The translations under genes were made by a program, and so were the position numbers. The notes under the pieces are model-generated. The model saw only the letters and a program-made list of their open reading frames with translations, made no database searches and was not told the origin of the DNA. 62,184 bases of DNA from Flavobacteriales bacterium (GTDB taxonomy: Bacteria > Bacteroidota > Bacteroidia > Flavobacteriales_D > Sanyastnellaceae). Each line of letters opens with the position of its first letter. The first letter of the stretch is position 1. The stretch is taken from NCBI GenBank assembly GCA_029245065.1, contig JAQWQB010000097.1, forward strand, positions 1 to 62,184. The letters are read 5' to 3'. This document shows, piece by piece, positions 16,259-25,307 of the stretch.

Positions 16259-18492
16259 CGCAGAACAAGCTCATCACAGAACAACCACGCAGGTTCACCC
16301 GGTGCATCATGCCAATCTGGACAAATACCTCTGTTTACCGCAGTAACACGAATTCCTACTGCATTTACTTCGTCAAACTGCGCCACCATTTTAACCACAT
16401 CTTGCCTTCGGTCATTCACCTCCAGCGGATTCTCAACAGAAGCAACTGACTGCCATTTTCCAGCCTCATTTAAGACTTCCACTTTTAATTGAGTAGGCAT
16501 GAAAATCCAAGCGTTGCTGTAGGTATAAAACTGAGTTGAAAGTGACGAAATGGTAGCAACAGTGTCTAGCCTAATTTCCGCCACCAAGTCATCCCCTTGC
16601 AGCGCCTGCCACCTTCCATCCCTAAAATCCTGTGTTCCTCGAACGCCGTCAACCAACGCTTTGTCGCCACCCCCCGTGTAATAAGTACTGTAGCCATTTG
16701 GCAGTTGTATATCAGTCCAAAGCGCTTTGTGCGAAGACAATGGAATAACCACGGTGTCTCCATAAGATTCGCCCCATCGGAGTGTCCTAACTAACAGTTC
16801 ATTATCTGCCGTTACCATTGGCGCCTTTTCAATTCCTGACCACACCTCATCTGAGTTCAATTTCCATTGTACCTCGGCATCTTGAATTTGGGGAAGAAGT
16901 TGAACAGAAACGGCACCATCCATCTGGATTGGCGACACCGTGACCGGTACGGCTTCAATGCCAAAAGCAACCCCCATGGCCCTCAAATCAGCATATTCAC
17001 GGTTCAGTTTAGAGAAAAACTGCTTCTCACTCAAGTTTGAAGTATCGGTCCATAGTACTTCAGACATAGCAAGTAGTCTAGGAAACATCTGAAAATCTAC
17101 GCGTTCTTGAGGCGCGTGTTCAGTCCACATATTGCATTCTCCTCCAATGATCAATGCTTCTTCAGTAGGTGTGAGTCCTTCAGGTACTGGATCAAACGAA
17201 TACACTTCCTTGACATCGGTTGATTTAATGGGGTAGTCGAAATACGCATGACTCGTTGGCGACATGATTACTTCGTGTCCAGACTGTGCAGCCTTGATTC
17301 CACCATCAAATCCTCTCCACGATTGAACCACCGCCCCTTCAGGAAGTCCACCTTCTAAAATTTCATCCCAACCTACTGTCTTTCGCCCCTTGGCTCCTAA
17401 GTAATTGACAAAATGTTGAATCATCCAGCTTTGCAGATGATGCTCATCCTCTAGTTCGTTTTCGGCAATTCGTTTCTGGCATTTACTGCAAGTTTCCCAC
17501 CTGGTTTTTGGCGCTTCGTCCCCTCCGATATGAATGTATTCAGAAGGAAAAATTTCACACATTTCATCAAGAACTACCTCCAAAAAACGAATAGTCGAAT
17601 CATTTCCTGCGCAATAGATATCTTTAAAAACGCCCCATTCATTTTCTACTTCAATTTGCTCTCCTGTGCAACCGAGCCAAGGGTATGCAGCGATGGCCGC
17701 TGAACTATGTCCAGGCATTTCAATCTCTGGAATTACGGTAATATGCCTTTCAGCAGCGTAGGCAACAACATCCTGCATCTCAGATTTGGTGTAGAAGCCA
17801 CCATGAACCGATCCGTCTAATTCTGTTCGGTAGGCGCCAACCTCTGTGAGCTTCGGATAAGCCTCAACAGCTACTCTCCACCCTTGGTCTTCCGTAAGGT
17901 GCCAATGGAGCACATTCATTTTGTAGTACGCCAATAAATCAATGTAGCGTTTCACGAAATCAACTGTCATAAAGTGCCTGCAGCAATCGAAGAGCATTCC
18001 CCGGTGTTTGAATCGCGGCTCGTCTTTTAAGGTTACTGCCGGCATGGAAATTCCTTTCTCCTTCAGTTCAGCTTGAGAAGTAAGTTGAATCAACGACTGT
18101 ACGGCATAGAACGCACCGCTTTTGGATCCAGCTAAGATATTAACCTGGTCATTCGTGCATTCAATTTCGTATGCTTCTTTCGGTAATTCAGTAGAAAAGG
18201 TGAAACGAAATTGAGCACTACTTGGCTTGTTTTGAAGGGTGCTTGAAATACCTCTTTCGTTCAGGTAAGTAGATAGAAAAGCTGCTTCTTGGGCGAAAAG
18301 GGAATCGGCATATACTCCTGATTCTGGATCAATAACCAACCATCTATCTTGTGTGACTAGGTGATTCGGTTGTGGAATGATGCCCGGTGATGCTACCGTT
18401 GTGATGAACACATCAGATTCCGATGTTTCAGTACATGAGGTGACTGCAAGTAGGAATACGAAGAAAAAGCAATGGAATATTATTCGAGCCAT
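16255..18492 (-). CDS. beta-N-acetylhexosaminidase lipoprotein (GH20)
   Basis: A 745-residue glycoside hydrolase that releases terminal GlcNAc or GalNAc, for example from chitin oligomers or glycans. The signal peptide ends in the lipobox AVTSC (C20), so it is a lipoprotein. Residues 35-155 are the GH20b-like domain. Residues 158-500 are the TIM barrel with HIGGDEAP (D325/E326, the assisting Asp and acid Glu) and HWHLTEDQGWR. The C-terminal 200 residues are beta-rich, a chitobiase/discoidin-like domain likely to bind sugar. It overlaps the start of the operon by 13 bases with DUF4359 upstream, behind rsmE. No chitinase or SusC/D pair is nearby. Confidence 0.92.
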   Translation of the reverse strand: MARIIFHCFFFVFLLAVTSCTETSESDVFITTVASPGIIPQPNHLVTQDRWLVIDPESGVYADSLFAQEAAFLSTYLNERGISSTLQNKPSSAQFRFTFSTELPKEAYEIECTNDQVNILAGSKSGAFYAVQSLIQLTSQAELKEKGISMPAVTLKDEPRFKHRGMLFDCCRHFMTVDFVKRYIDLLAYYKMNVLHWHLTEDQGWRVAVEAYPKLTEVGAYRTELDGSVHGGFYTKSEMQDVVAYAAERHITVIPEIEMPGHSSAAIAAYPWLGCTGEQIEVENEWGVFKDIYCAGNDSTIRFLEVVLDEMCEIFPSEYIHIGGDEAPKTRWETCSKCQKRIAENELEDEHHLQSWMIQHFVNYLGAKGRKTVGWDEILEGGLPEGAVVQSWRGFDGGIKAAQSGHEVIMSPTSHAYFDYPIKSTDVKEVYSFDPVPEGLTPTEEALIIGGECNMWTEHAPQERVDFQMFPRLLAMSEVLWTDTSNLSEKQFFSKLNREYADLRAMGVAFGIEAVPVTVSPIQMDGAVSVQLLPQIQDAEVQWKLNSDEVWSGIEKAPMVTADNELLVRTLRWGESYGDTVVIPLSSHKALWTDIQLPNGYSTYYTGGGDKALVDGVRGTQDFRDGRWQALQGDDLVAEIRLDTVATISSLSTQFYTYSNAWIFMPTQLKVEVLNEAGKWQSVASVENPLEVNDRRQDVVKMVAQFDEVNAVGIRVTAVNRGICPDWHDAPGEPAWLFCDELVLR

Positions 18493-18809
18493 TCGGTGGG
18501 TTGTTCAGCTTGTAACGGTATGAAAATAGTACCTAATCCAAGGTAACTATAGGTCTCATTTCCCAAATCAAGGGTATATGTTGAGCAGATGAAATAATCT
18601 TTTCGTTCCGTTAAATTCTTAGCCAGCCCAGCTGCCGCGTTCGCTACACTTTTCTCCAGCATTTCTCCAATGGCTGTTTCGGCCTCCCCATTCTCATCTA
18701 ATTTTTTCGTCAATTCTTTCTGCACGAATCCTTCGAAATCTTCCAATGTAGGATTGGTAAAAAAGAAGACAGCTCCGAGTAGCACAAGAACGATGAGAAA
18801 TTTTTTCAT
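18480..18809 (-). CDS. DUF4359-like small exported or membrane-anchored protein
   Basis: A 109-residue protein with an N-terminal hydrophobic segment (about 4-18) followed by NPTLEDFEGFV. The C-terminal half, ERKDYFICSTYTLDLGNETYSYLGLGTIFIPL, matches the DUF4359 pattern as I recall it. Its function is unknown. It sits 11 bases after rsmE, and its last 13 bases overlap the hexosaminidase gene, so the three form one operon. Confidence 0.7.
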   Translation of the reverse strand: MKKFLIVLVLLGAVFFFTNPTLEDFEGFVQKELTKKLDENGEAETAIGEMLEKSVANAAAGLAKNLTERKDYFICSTYTLDLGNETYSYLGLGTIFIPLQAEQPTEWLE

Positions 18810-18820
18810 GGTTTTACAGC

Positions 18821-19531
18821 TTATGCCTTCAAGTTAGCCAATTTCGTTTGAGCATGCATTACGACCGCAATTCCAGCGGTTTCAGTTCGAAGACGGTAAT
18901 TCCCTAAGCTAACAACCTTCCAACCTGCCTTCTGAGCAAGCAGCACCTCATCTTCAGAGAAGTCCCCTTCTGGACCAATAGCAACAATTGAGGGAACAGT
19001 AGGATCATATTCTTGGTAGAAATCGGTCGTCTTCTGCTCTCCGATGTAGGCGATGTATCCTTGTCTGTCTTTGTACATTTCAATCATTTCTGCAAAATCC
19101 CTAGGAGGGTGAATGTCTGGCTTGTACAAATGCAGGCTCTGTTTCATAGCAGAAAGTCCGATGCTTTCCCACCTGTCTTCGCGTGCATGCTTCCGCTCGC
19201 TGTGATCACACCAGATCGGTTGAATTTCGGTACACCCGAATTCTACAGCCTTCTCAATAAACCACTCAAATCGATCTCTTTTTTTGGTAGGTGCAATGGC
19301 TACGGTCAAGTCTGCTGTGTCTTTGTCGTAGCGTTCTACTTTGTGGAGTTGTAGTCTGCAACCATTGGCAGCCGCATTCATTATACTAGCTTCATATAGC
19401 CCTCCCATTCCATCAGTAAAAACCAAGTCATCATTGATTTTCATGCGCAACACTTTAATGGCGTGCGCAGACTCTTCAGGTGAGAGTAAAGCTTCGGTTT
19501 GGTGAATTTCAGTGGTGTAGAATAATTGCAT
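18821..19531 (-). CDS. rsmE: 16S rRNA (uracil-1498-N3)-methyltransferase
   Basis: RsmE uses S-adenosylmethionine to methylate U1498 of 16S rRNA. The 236 residues have the N-terminal PUA-like part (HAIKVLRMKINDDL) and a SPOUT domain with the AdoMet knot: IGPEGDFSEDEV near residue 185 and LGNYRLRTETAGI near 208. It is the first gene of an operon with DUF4359 and the hexosaminidase. The pckA terminator lies just upstream. Confidence 0.94.
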   Translation of the reverse strand: MQLFYTTEIHQTEALLSPEESAHAIKVLRMKINDDLVFTDGMGGLYEASIMNAAANGCRLQLHKVERYDKDTADLTVAIAPTKKRDRFEWFIEKAVEFGCTEIQPIWCDHSERKHAREDRWESIGLSAMKQSLHLYKPDIHPPRDFAEMIEMYKDRQGYIAYIGEQKTTDFYQEYDPTVPSIVAIGPEGDFSEDEVLLAQKAGWKVVSLGNYRLRTETAGIAVVMHAQTKLANLKA

Positions 19532-19545
19532 AGCGATGTAAACGA

Positions 19546-19575
19546 AAAGAGCCGATTAAAAAAAACCGGCTCTTC
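19546..19575 (-). terminator. intrinsic terminator of pckA
   Basis: On the minus strand AAGAGCCG pairs with CGGCTCTT around a loop that itself carries eight T. The tract after the stem (TTCG) is short, so termination may be partial and rsmE could receive read-through. Confidence 0.6.
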
Positions 19576-19597
19576 AATTTTATGTAAATCTATGAAC

Positions 19598-21211
19598 TTA
19601 GACTTTAGCTGCAACTTTTGGAGCTGCAGAAAGAATCTCCTCGTTCGCAAAATCACTGAACTGCTCAAAATTCGCAACAAACTTCTTCGCTAGGTCATTG
19701 GCCTTGGCATCATATGCATCCTTGTCAGACCAGGTGTTTCTTGGCGAAAGAATTTCTGTTGGAACATCCGGACACGTTGTAGGCATTTGAAGTCCGAATA
19801 CGTTGTGCTCTTGGAAAGAAACGTTGTCTAGTTTTCCTTCCAATGCAGCTGTAATCATAGAACGGGTGTAGCTCAATTTCATTCTTGAACCAACGCCGTA
19901 CTCACCGCCGCTCCAGCCTGTGTTCACCAACCAAACATTCACTTCATGCTGGTCCATTTTCTCACCAAGCATTTCGGCATACTTCGTAGGGTGAAGTGGT
20001 AAGAATGGCGAACCGAAACAAGCTGAAAATGCTGTTTGAGGCTCTGTAACTCCTAGCTCAGTTCCAGCAACCTTCGCTGTGTAACCTGAGATAAAGTGAT
20101 ACATCGCTTGTCCTTTCGTTAGCTTCGAGATCGGAGGCAATACACCGAACGCGTCGCATGTAAGGAAGAATATGTTCTTCGGAATACCTCCACGAGAAGG
20201 CTCCATGATGTTATCTATGTGATGAATCGGGTAAGACACACGTGTGTTTTCCGTCTTCGACTTGTCTGCGAAATCTGGTGTACTTCCGTCGTCTTTGAAG
20301 CCAATGTTTTCTAGAATCGCTCCAAATTTGATGGCATCCCAGATTTGTGGTTCTTTTTCTTGCGAAAGGTCAATGGTCTTCGCGTAGCATCCTCCTTCAA
20401 AGTTGAACACTCCTGTACTAGACCAACCGTGTTCGTCATCGCCAATTAAGCGTCTGTTCGGGTCCGAAGAAAGCGTTGTTTTCCCTGTACCAGAAAGGCC
20501 AAAGAATACGGCTGCATCTCCTTCTTTACCAACGTTTGCAGAGCAGTGCATAGAAAGCACTCCTTTGTCATGCGGCAACACGTAGTTCAATACAGAGAAG
20601 ATTCCTTTTTTGATTTCACCTGTGTACCCTGTTCCACCAATGATGATCATCTTTTTGGTGAAGTTCAAGATGGCGAAGTTATGCTGACGTGTTCCATCGA
20701 TATCTGGAACAGCCATGAATTCTGGAGCGCACACAATGTGCCAATCAGGATTGAAGTTCTCTACTTCTTCCTCCGTAGGGCGAAGGAACATGTTGTAAGC
20801 GAACATATTAGACCAAGGAAATTCGGTAATTACACGAATGTTTAATCTATGCTGTTCATCTGCGCATGCATAGGCATCGCGAACGTATACATCTCTGTTG
20901 GTCAAATAAGCACTCATTCTGTTGAAGAGCTTATCGAAATTTTCTGGTGTAAACTTGATGTTCACATTTCCCCACCAAACAGAATCTGCTGTTTTCTCAT
21001 CTACAACCACAAAACGGTCTTTAGGTGATCTTCCAGTAAATTCTCCGGTGTCAACTGCAAGTGCTCCTGTGTTTGTGAGCATTCCTTGTCCGTTAACAAT
21101 GGTTTCTTCTACAAGCTCTGCAGGCGTTAAGTTCCAATAAGCATTGGCAATACCTCCAAGTCCGATGCGCTCTAATGAGGCATCCTCAGCTTTCCTTCCG
21201 AAATGATTCAT
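19598..21211 (-). CDS. pckA: phosphoenolpyruvate carboxykinase (ATP)
   Basis: It converts oxaloacetate and ATP to phosphoenolpyruvate, CO2 and ADP in gluconeogenesis. The 537 residues match the ATP-dependent class. The N-terminal oxaloacetate site has FTGRSPKDRF, the kinase-1a loop is FFGLSGTGKTTLS (about 245-257), the metal site is in LIGDDEHGW, and NTGWSGGEYG and SRMKLSYTR follow. mdh, 5 kb away, supplies oxaloacetate in the same pathway. The gene is monocistronic, with a TTG-N22-TAATTTTG promoter-like sequence about 30 bases upstream. Confidence 0.97.
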   Translation of the reverse strand: MNHFGRKAEDASLERIGLGGIANAYWNLTPAELVEETIVNGQGMLTNTGALAVDTGEFTGRSPKDRFVVVDEKTADSVWWGNVNIKFTPENFDKLFNRMSAYLTNRDVYVRDAYACADEQHRLNIRVITEFPWSNMFAYNMFLRPTEEEVENFNPDWHIVCAPEFMAVPDIDGTRQHNFAILNFTKKMIIIGGTGYTGEIKKGIFSVLNYVLPHDKGVLSMHCSANVGKEGDAAVFFGLSGTGKTTLSSDPNRRLIGDDEHGWSSTGVFNFEGGCYAKTIDLSQEKEPQIWDAIKFGAILENIGFKDDGSTPDFADKSKTENTRVSYPIHHIDNIMEPSRGGIPKNIFFLTCDAFGVLPPISKLTKGQAMYHFISGYTAKVAGTELGVTEPQTAFSACFGSPFLPLHPTKYAEMLGEKMDQHEVNVWLVNTGWSGGEYGVGSRMKLSYTRSMITAALEGKLDNVSFQEHNVFGLQMPTTCPDVPTEILSPRNTWSDKDAYDAKANDLAKKFVANFEQFSDFANEEILSAAPKVAAKV

Positions 21212-21239
21212 ATATCTGCTTTGTTACTGCTTAGGTAAG

Positions 21240-21272
21240 CAAAATTAGGCCTTTTACAGCGTTTAGGAACAA
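21240..21272 (-). promoter_or_regulatory. promoter of pckA
   Basis: On the minus strand TTG (21272-21270), a 22-base spacer and TAATTTTG (21247-21240), a perfect -7 box. The predicted start is near 21234, giving a leader of roughly 20 bases. Confidence 0.45.
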
Positions 21273-21353
21273 GCAAAAGGGGCCATTCTGCCCCTCACTT
21301 TTTCCACAATATTGAATCATTCAACGCTAACTCCCTAGCCATAAACTAAGTGT

Positions 21354-21755
21354 TTATTTGACACTTTGTTGACGAATTATTCGAATCAGAAAAAGTCCCC
21401 AGCCTAAAATCATCAGAATCCCACCAATTGGAGTAATTGGCCCTACAATTTGCCGAATGGAAGCACCCGCAGGCAAGAACACGAGCGCATACAATGAACC
21501 CGAGAAAAACAGGCCACCAACCACCAAAAACCAAGGTAACTTGGAAGGAGATGGCAGAAAAACGTTCTCAATGATCACCATCATCAAAATGCTGAAACCC
21601 ATCCAAAACTGATAACGTACAGCCAGCTTGAAGGTGTCAAGTTCAGCGGGGAATAATGACCCTTTTAAGAGGTGAGCAGCCATTGCTCCAAGAATGATAG
21701 CTGTCATCACAAAGAGACTGGCTACTACAAGTAAACGTTTTGATTGTGGATTCAC
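21354..21755 (-). CDS. DUF423 family membrane protein
   Basis: About 133 residues with four hydrophobic helices and the DUF423 signature: GAMAAHLL in helix 1, a YQFWMGFS segment in helix 2, FFSGSLYALV in helix 3, and GPITPIGGILMILGW in helix 4. Its function is unknown; it is an inner-membrane protein. The frame continues to 21875, but that part overlaps the divergent fasciclin gene and is not family-like. I take the GTG at 21755; TTG at about 21779 is the alternative. Confidence 0.85.
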   Translation of the reverse strand: MNPQSKRLLVVASLFVMTAIILGAMAAHLLKGSLFPAELDTFKLAVRYQFWMGFSILMMVIIENVFLPSPSKLPWFLVVGGLFFSGSLYALVFLPAGASIRQIVGPITPIGGILMILGWGLFLIRIIRQQSVK

Positions 21756-21769
21756 GCGTTGAGCTTTTG

Positions 21770-21777
21770 TATATTCG
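21770..21777 (+). promoter_or_regulatory. possible -7 element of the fasciclin gene
   Basis: TATATTCG (TAnnTTYG type), with TTG 23 bases upstream at 21744-21746. It lies 15 bases before the ATG at 21793. Confidence 0.3.
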
Positions 21778-21792
21778 GACAAAATTATCACA

Positions 21793-22446
21793 ATGCGTTT
21801 GAACCAACTATTGATTGCCCTTTCCCTTTTCGTATTTCTTGCTTCATGTGGAACCGAGGAAGCTCCTGTGAGCAAGCCTGAACTTACTACTGAAGCAGAA
21901 ACTACACAAACCGAATCATCTGCTGTGGAGCAACCCCAAATTGGTCAGCAATCTCCTGAGAAAGCTGAAATTGCTAGACAAGCGAGAGAAAAGTTCGAAG
22001 AGCAAAAGCAAACGTTGTTGAAAGAAAATAACAACACTACAAGTCCTTACAAATACATCATTACCAATGATGGCTACAGCATTTTTGCTTCTATGGTGAA
22101 AAAGTCTAGCGTTAGCAAGCACATACACGGTGGAATGGTGACCTTGTTGGCTCCAAAGAACAGAGCGTTTGACGATTATCCGAATTACGCGAACCTTCTC
22201 AAAGAGGGCAATGAAAGTCAATTGGATGAGTTCATCAATCACTACGTGCTTGATAAAATGTATACCTACAAGGCGATCAAAACAGAGAGTTCAATCGAAA
22301 CGCACGCTGGAGTTCCTCAAAAAGTGAATGACAGAGGAGGTATTACCGTTGGAGGAGCTAGTATTTCGCAAGACGAAGTTTTCACTAGTCAAGGAAACGT
22401 GATTGGCATGAACGAACTTTACTTCGTTGCTGACGCAATCAAGTAA
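21793..22446 (+). CDS. fasciclin (FAS1) domain lipoprotein
   Basis: A 217-residue lipoprotein. Its signal peptide ends in LASC (C19). A Glu/Thr/Gln-rich linker with a charged helix occupies residues 20-80. One FAS1 domain spans about 85-217, with the family's early TLLAPKNRAFDDYP and HYVLDKMYT segments. FAS1 domains mediate adhesion or carbohydrate and protein contacts on cell surfaces. The gene is alone, divergent from DUF423. The partner is unknown. Confidence 0.87.
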   Translation: MRLNQLLIALSLFVFLASCGTEEAPVSKPELTTEAETTQTESSAVEQPQIGQQSPEKAEIARQAREKFEEQKQTLLKENNNTTSPYKYIITNDGYSIFASMVKKSSVSKHIHGGMVTLLAPKNRAFDDYPNYANLLKEGNESQLDEFINHYVLDKMYTYKAIKTESSIETHAGVPQKVNDRGGITVGGASISQDEVFTSQGNVIGMNELYFVADAIK

Positions 22447-22447
22447 A

Positions 22448-22978
22448 TTAAGACTGCATCATTTTACCCCGTGCTTCATTGCGCAATGCCTTAATAGCTT
22501 GCTTAATCGCACTATTTCCTGTTTTATTTTCTAGGTCGAAGATCTCCTTAGACAACTGCATGGAGCTTCCTTCAGGGCCCACTTTTGTGGCTGCAATTTT
22601 GATGAGCTGAAGGGTCTCTTCCTTCGCTATGCGGGTCATTTCCCACGCTCCATCGCTCACGTAAACTTGCATACTAATGTTGTGTTCATACTCCTCTCGA
22701 ATTGCTTTTAACAACTCTAGCTGGAGCTGAGAACCGTTCATACTTCCTCTGTTAATGCGCATGACCAAATTACTTGGCGTAATACGCTCGAGCATTATTG
22801 TCAGTCGCTCATAAGCCTTCAATTGCAGCGGCAAACTTTGCTTGAGCAATTCAATTTTGATCTGTGCAGTTTGAAAGTCGCGCTGGTCTTTCCGCATGTT
22901 GTTGAAGAAAATATACGCTGTAACGAACACTAAAAGTGCCGGAATAAGGGGGAATATGAAGTCTAGAACTGTATCCAT
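22448..22978 (-). CDS. conserved hypothetical protein with N-terminal membrane anchor
   Basis: A 176-residue protein with one transmembrane helix at about residues 8-26 (FIFPLIPALLVFVTAYIFF) and a long, mostly helical cytoplasmic part (QIKIELLKQSLPLQLKAYERLTIM and on). It resembles uncharacterised Bacteroidota proteins that start with this anchor. The sequence gives no function. It is a lone gene whose stop lies one base from the stop of the convergent fasciclin gene. TACTTTCG lies 12 bases before the ATG. Confidence 0.75.
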   Translation of the reverse strand: MDTVLDFIFPLIPALLVFVTAYIFFNNMRKDQRDFQTAQIKIELLKQSLPLQLKAYERLTIMLERITPSNLVMRINRGSMNGSQLQLELLKAIREEYEHNISMQVYVSDGAWEMTRIAKEETLQLIKIAATKVGPEGSSMQLSKEIFDLENKTGNSAIKQAIKALRNEARGKMMQS

Positions 22979-23057
22979 TTCAGTACCTTTCGAAAGTAAA
23001 TGATGCGTTTTGTCTATTGTGAAACGCTAAGGAAACAATTTTGTTGAAGTATCGCAC

Positions 23058-25307
23058 ATGAAAAAGCAAATTACATTCACCATCGTCTTGTCAATGCTCA
23101 CCGTTCTAATGCATGCCCAATTCGACATCATGCGAAACGAAGAGCTCGTTTTCATGGAAGATGGAGAAACCCTGGAGAACCCGTTCGTTGGTGGTTTGAC
23201 CGCCCCGCAGATTTCCCGCTTTGATGCCGATTTTGACGGCGACTTAGACCTATTTGTCTTTGACAGAGATGGAAACCGAAAGTTGGTATTCATCAACAAC
23301 GACGATACTCCTGGAGTTATTGATTATACGCACGCCCCTGAGCTTAGTGCTGCTTTTCCTGATGTAAAAGACTGGGTGCTCTTGCGCGATTTCGATTGTG
23401 ACGGAAAACAAGATCTTTTCACCGGATTTCAATCTTCTATTCAAGTTTACAGAAACACGTCCACAGAAGAAGATGGATTGCAGTTTGAACTGTACAACGC
23501 ACAACTGCAAGCCGAATTTGACTTCGGAGGTGGACCAACGATGTTACCACTTGTTTGCTTGACAATTGACATGCCCTCCATTACAGATTACGACGGGGAC
23601 GGCGATTTGGATATTGTAACGTTCACTGAGTCTGCAACAACCATTTACTTTTTCGAGAACAAAAGCGTTGACAACGGAGACTGTTCGTTATTGGAATTCG
23701 AATGCACGAACAGGTGCTATGGAATGTTGGCTGAAAGCACCGAAGACAACCTCATCATCTACGGACAAGAGTTCGTTGATGAGATGTTCTGCTCTTTTAA
23801 CGTTGCTGACCCTAGGTCGAATGGAGAAAGAGATGGCGTGCATGCTGGCGGATCGTTACTGAGTGTAGATTTGGATGACAACGGACTACTTGATCTAATT
23901 ATAGGAGATGTGTCTTTTACCAATTTGACAGCCCTGTACATGGAAGATGCCGTTGACGGCCAAGACAGCACTGTGGTGGTAGACGATACCTTCCCTGCAG
24001 TGAACTTTGAAACAATCGCCGCAGATGTACAACGCTTTCCGGCAGGTTACTATGAAGACATCAACAACGACGGTGTTTCAGACTTGCTGATTGCGCCAAA
24101 CACCCGAATTGAAGCGGATGATGACAATAGCTTGTGGCTTTACATCAATGAGGGGACCAATACCCTTCCCGATTTCGAATTTATTCAAACCGACTTCCTT
24201 CAATCAGACATGGTAGAGGTAGGAAGAGGATGCTATCCCGTGATGTTTGATCAAAATGGCGATGGGCTGAAAGACTTGGTACTGGCGAACAAAGAGTACT
24301 ACATGGATGTGGATGTACTTCCGTCCCAACTAGCACTTTACCTGAACACAGGTACCGCTACCAATCCGGAATTTACCCTGGAAGATACCAATTGGTTGGA
24401 CATTCCTTCGCTTTCAATTGAGAGTATTTACCCCGCTTTTGGAGACTTGGATGGAGACGGTGACGAAGACATGATCCTTGGGGAAGAGACCGGAATATTG
24501 CATTACTTCGAAAATACTGCTGGTGTTGGTCAACCCGCTGAAATAAGCTTGGAAACTCCGGCTATTCAAGGAATTGATATCGGTCAATTTGCTACTCCTC
24601 AACTCTTTGATTTGGACGAAGATGGGCTTCTCGATTTATTGGTTGGAGAGAAGCTTGGTATTGTAAATTATTTCAGAAATACCGGGACGGCTACCGATTA
24701 TGAATTCACCCAAATGCAAGGTCAGGCACTTGACAGCTTAGGTGGTGTAGCGGCCGAAAACTATCTAGGGATCAACGGTTATAGTGTTCCACACATGATC
24801 AAAGACACCGATGGAACGTTCTACTTGTTTGTGACCAATGAAAAAGGGGGCGTGCAGTTGTACAATGGAATCAATGACAACCTCGATGGATACTTCAACG
24901 ACATCACTCCTAACCTACCAGTTCAGCGAGAAGGTGATAGAGCGGCCTGCTGGGTTGAAGATATAAACGGTGATGATGTGCAAGAGCTATTCTATGGCAT
25001 CGCGAATGGTGGTCTTATTTTCTACCAAGGCGACGTTGATGATAGTGTCTTTGAAACAACGCAAGCATCTCCTTTCATAGGCTTGTATCCGAACCCTACA
25101 TCTGGAACAACGCGTGTAGAATTACAACACGCCAGCCAAGGAAGTATATTTGTTCATGATGCTTTAGGGCGAAATGTAGAAGTTATTCAACTGAACGGAC
25201 AAACGACCGTAGAACTTGATGCTTCTCAATGGCAAAGTGGTCTTTATTTCGTTGAATGGCGAGACGGCACAGAGCGTCATATCAGAAAGCTGGTCATCAA
25301 TGAATGA
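23058..25307 (+). CDS. secreted FG-GAP/VCBS repeat protein with T9SS sorting domain
   Basis: A 749-residue exported protein. The signal peptide is at 1-20. Nine or so Ca-binding-type repeats follow, of the DxDxDGDxDL form (for example DADFDGDLDL, DYDGDGDLDI, DLDGDGDEDM), spread over residues 50-650. They should fold as a beta-propeller of the integrin-alpha type. Residues about 675-749 are the type A sorting domain (LYPNPTSGT, DALGRNV, LYFVEW, RKLVINE). It should be surface-attached or released by T9SS, probably in adhesion or polymer binding. Its last eight bases overlap the next gene, an unusual partner. Confidence 0.88.
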   Translation: MKKQITFTIVLSMLTVLMHAQFDIMRNEELVFMEDGETLENPFVGGLTAPQISRFDADFDGDLDLFVFDRDGNRKLVFINNDDTPGVIDYTHAPELSAAFPDVKDWVLLRDFDCDGKQDLFTGFQSSIQVYRNTSTEEDGLQFELYNAQLQAEFDFGGGPTMLPLVCLTIDMPSITDYDGDGDLDIVTFTESATTIYFFENKSVDNGDCSLLEFECTNRCYGMLAESTEDNLIIYGQEFVDEMFCSFNVADPRSNGERDGVHAGGSLLSVDLDDNGLLDLIIGDVSFTNLTALYMEDAVDGQDSTVVVDDTFPAVNFETIAADVQRFPAGYYEDINNDGVSDLLIAPNTRIEADDDNSLWLYINEGTNTLPDFEFIQTDFLQSDMVEVGRGCYPVMFDQNGDGLKDLVLANKEYYMDVDVLPSQLALYLNTGTATNPEFTLEDTNWLDIPSLSIESIYPAFGDLDGDGDEDMILGEETGILHYFENTAGVGQPAEISLETPAIQGIDIGQFATPQLFDLDEDGLLDLLVGEKLGIVNYFRNTGTATDYEFTQMQGQALDSLGGVAAENYLGINGYSVPHMIKDTDGTFYLFVTNEKGGVQLYNGINDNLDGYFNDITPNLPVQREGDRAACWVEDINGDDVQELFYGIANGGLIFYQGDVDDSVFETTQASPFIGLYPNPTSGTTRVELQHASQGSIFVHDALGRNVEVIQLNGQTTVELDASQWQSGLYFVEWRDGTERHIRKLVINE

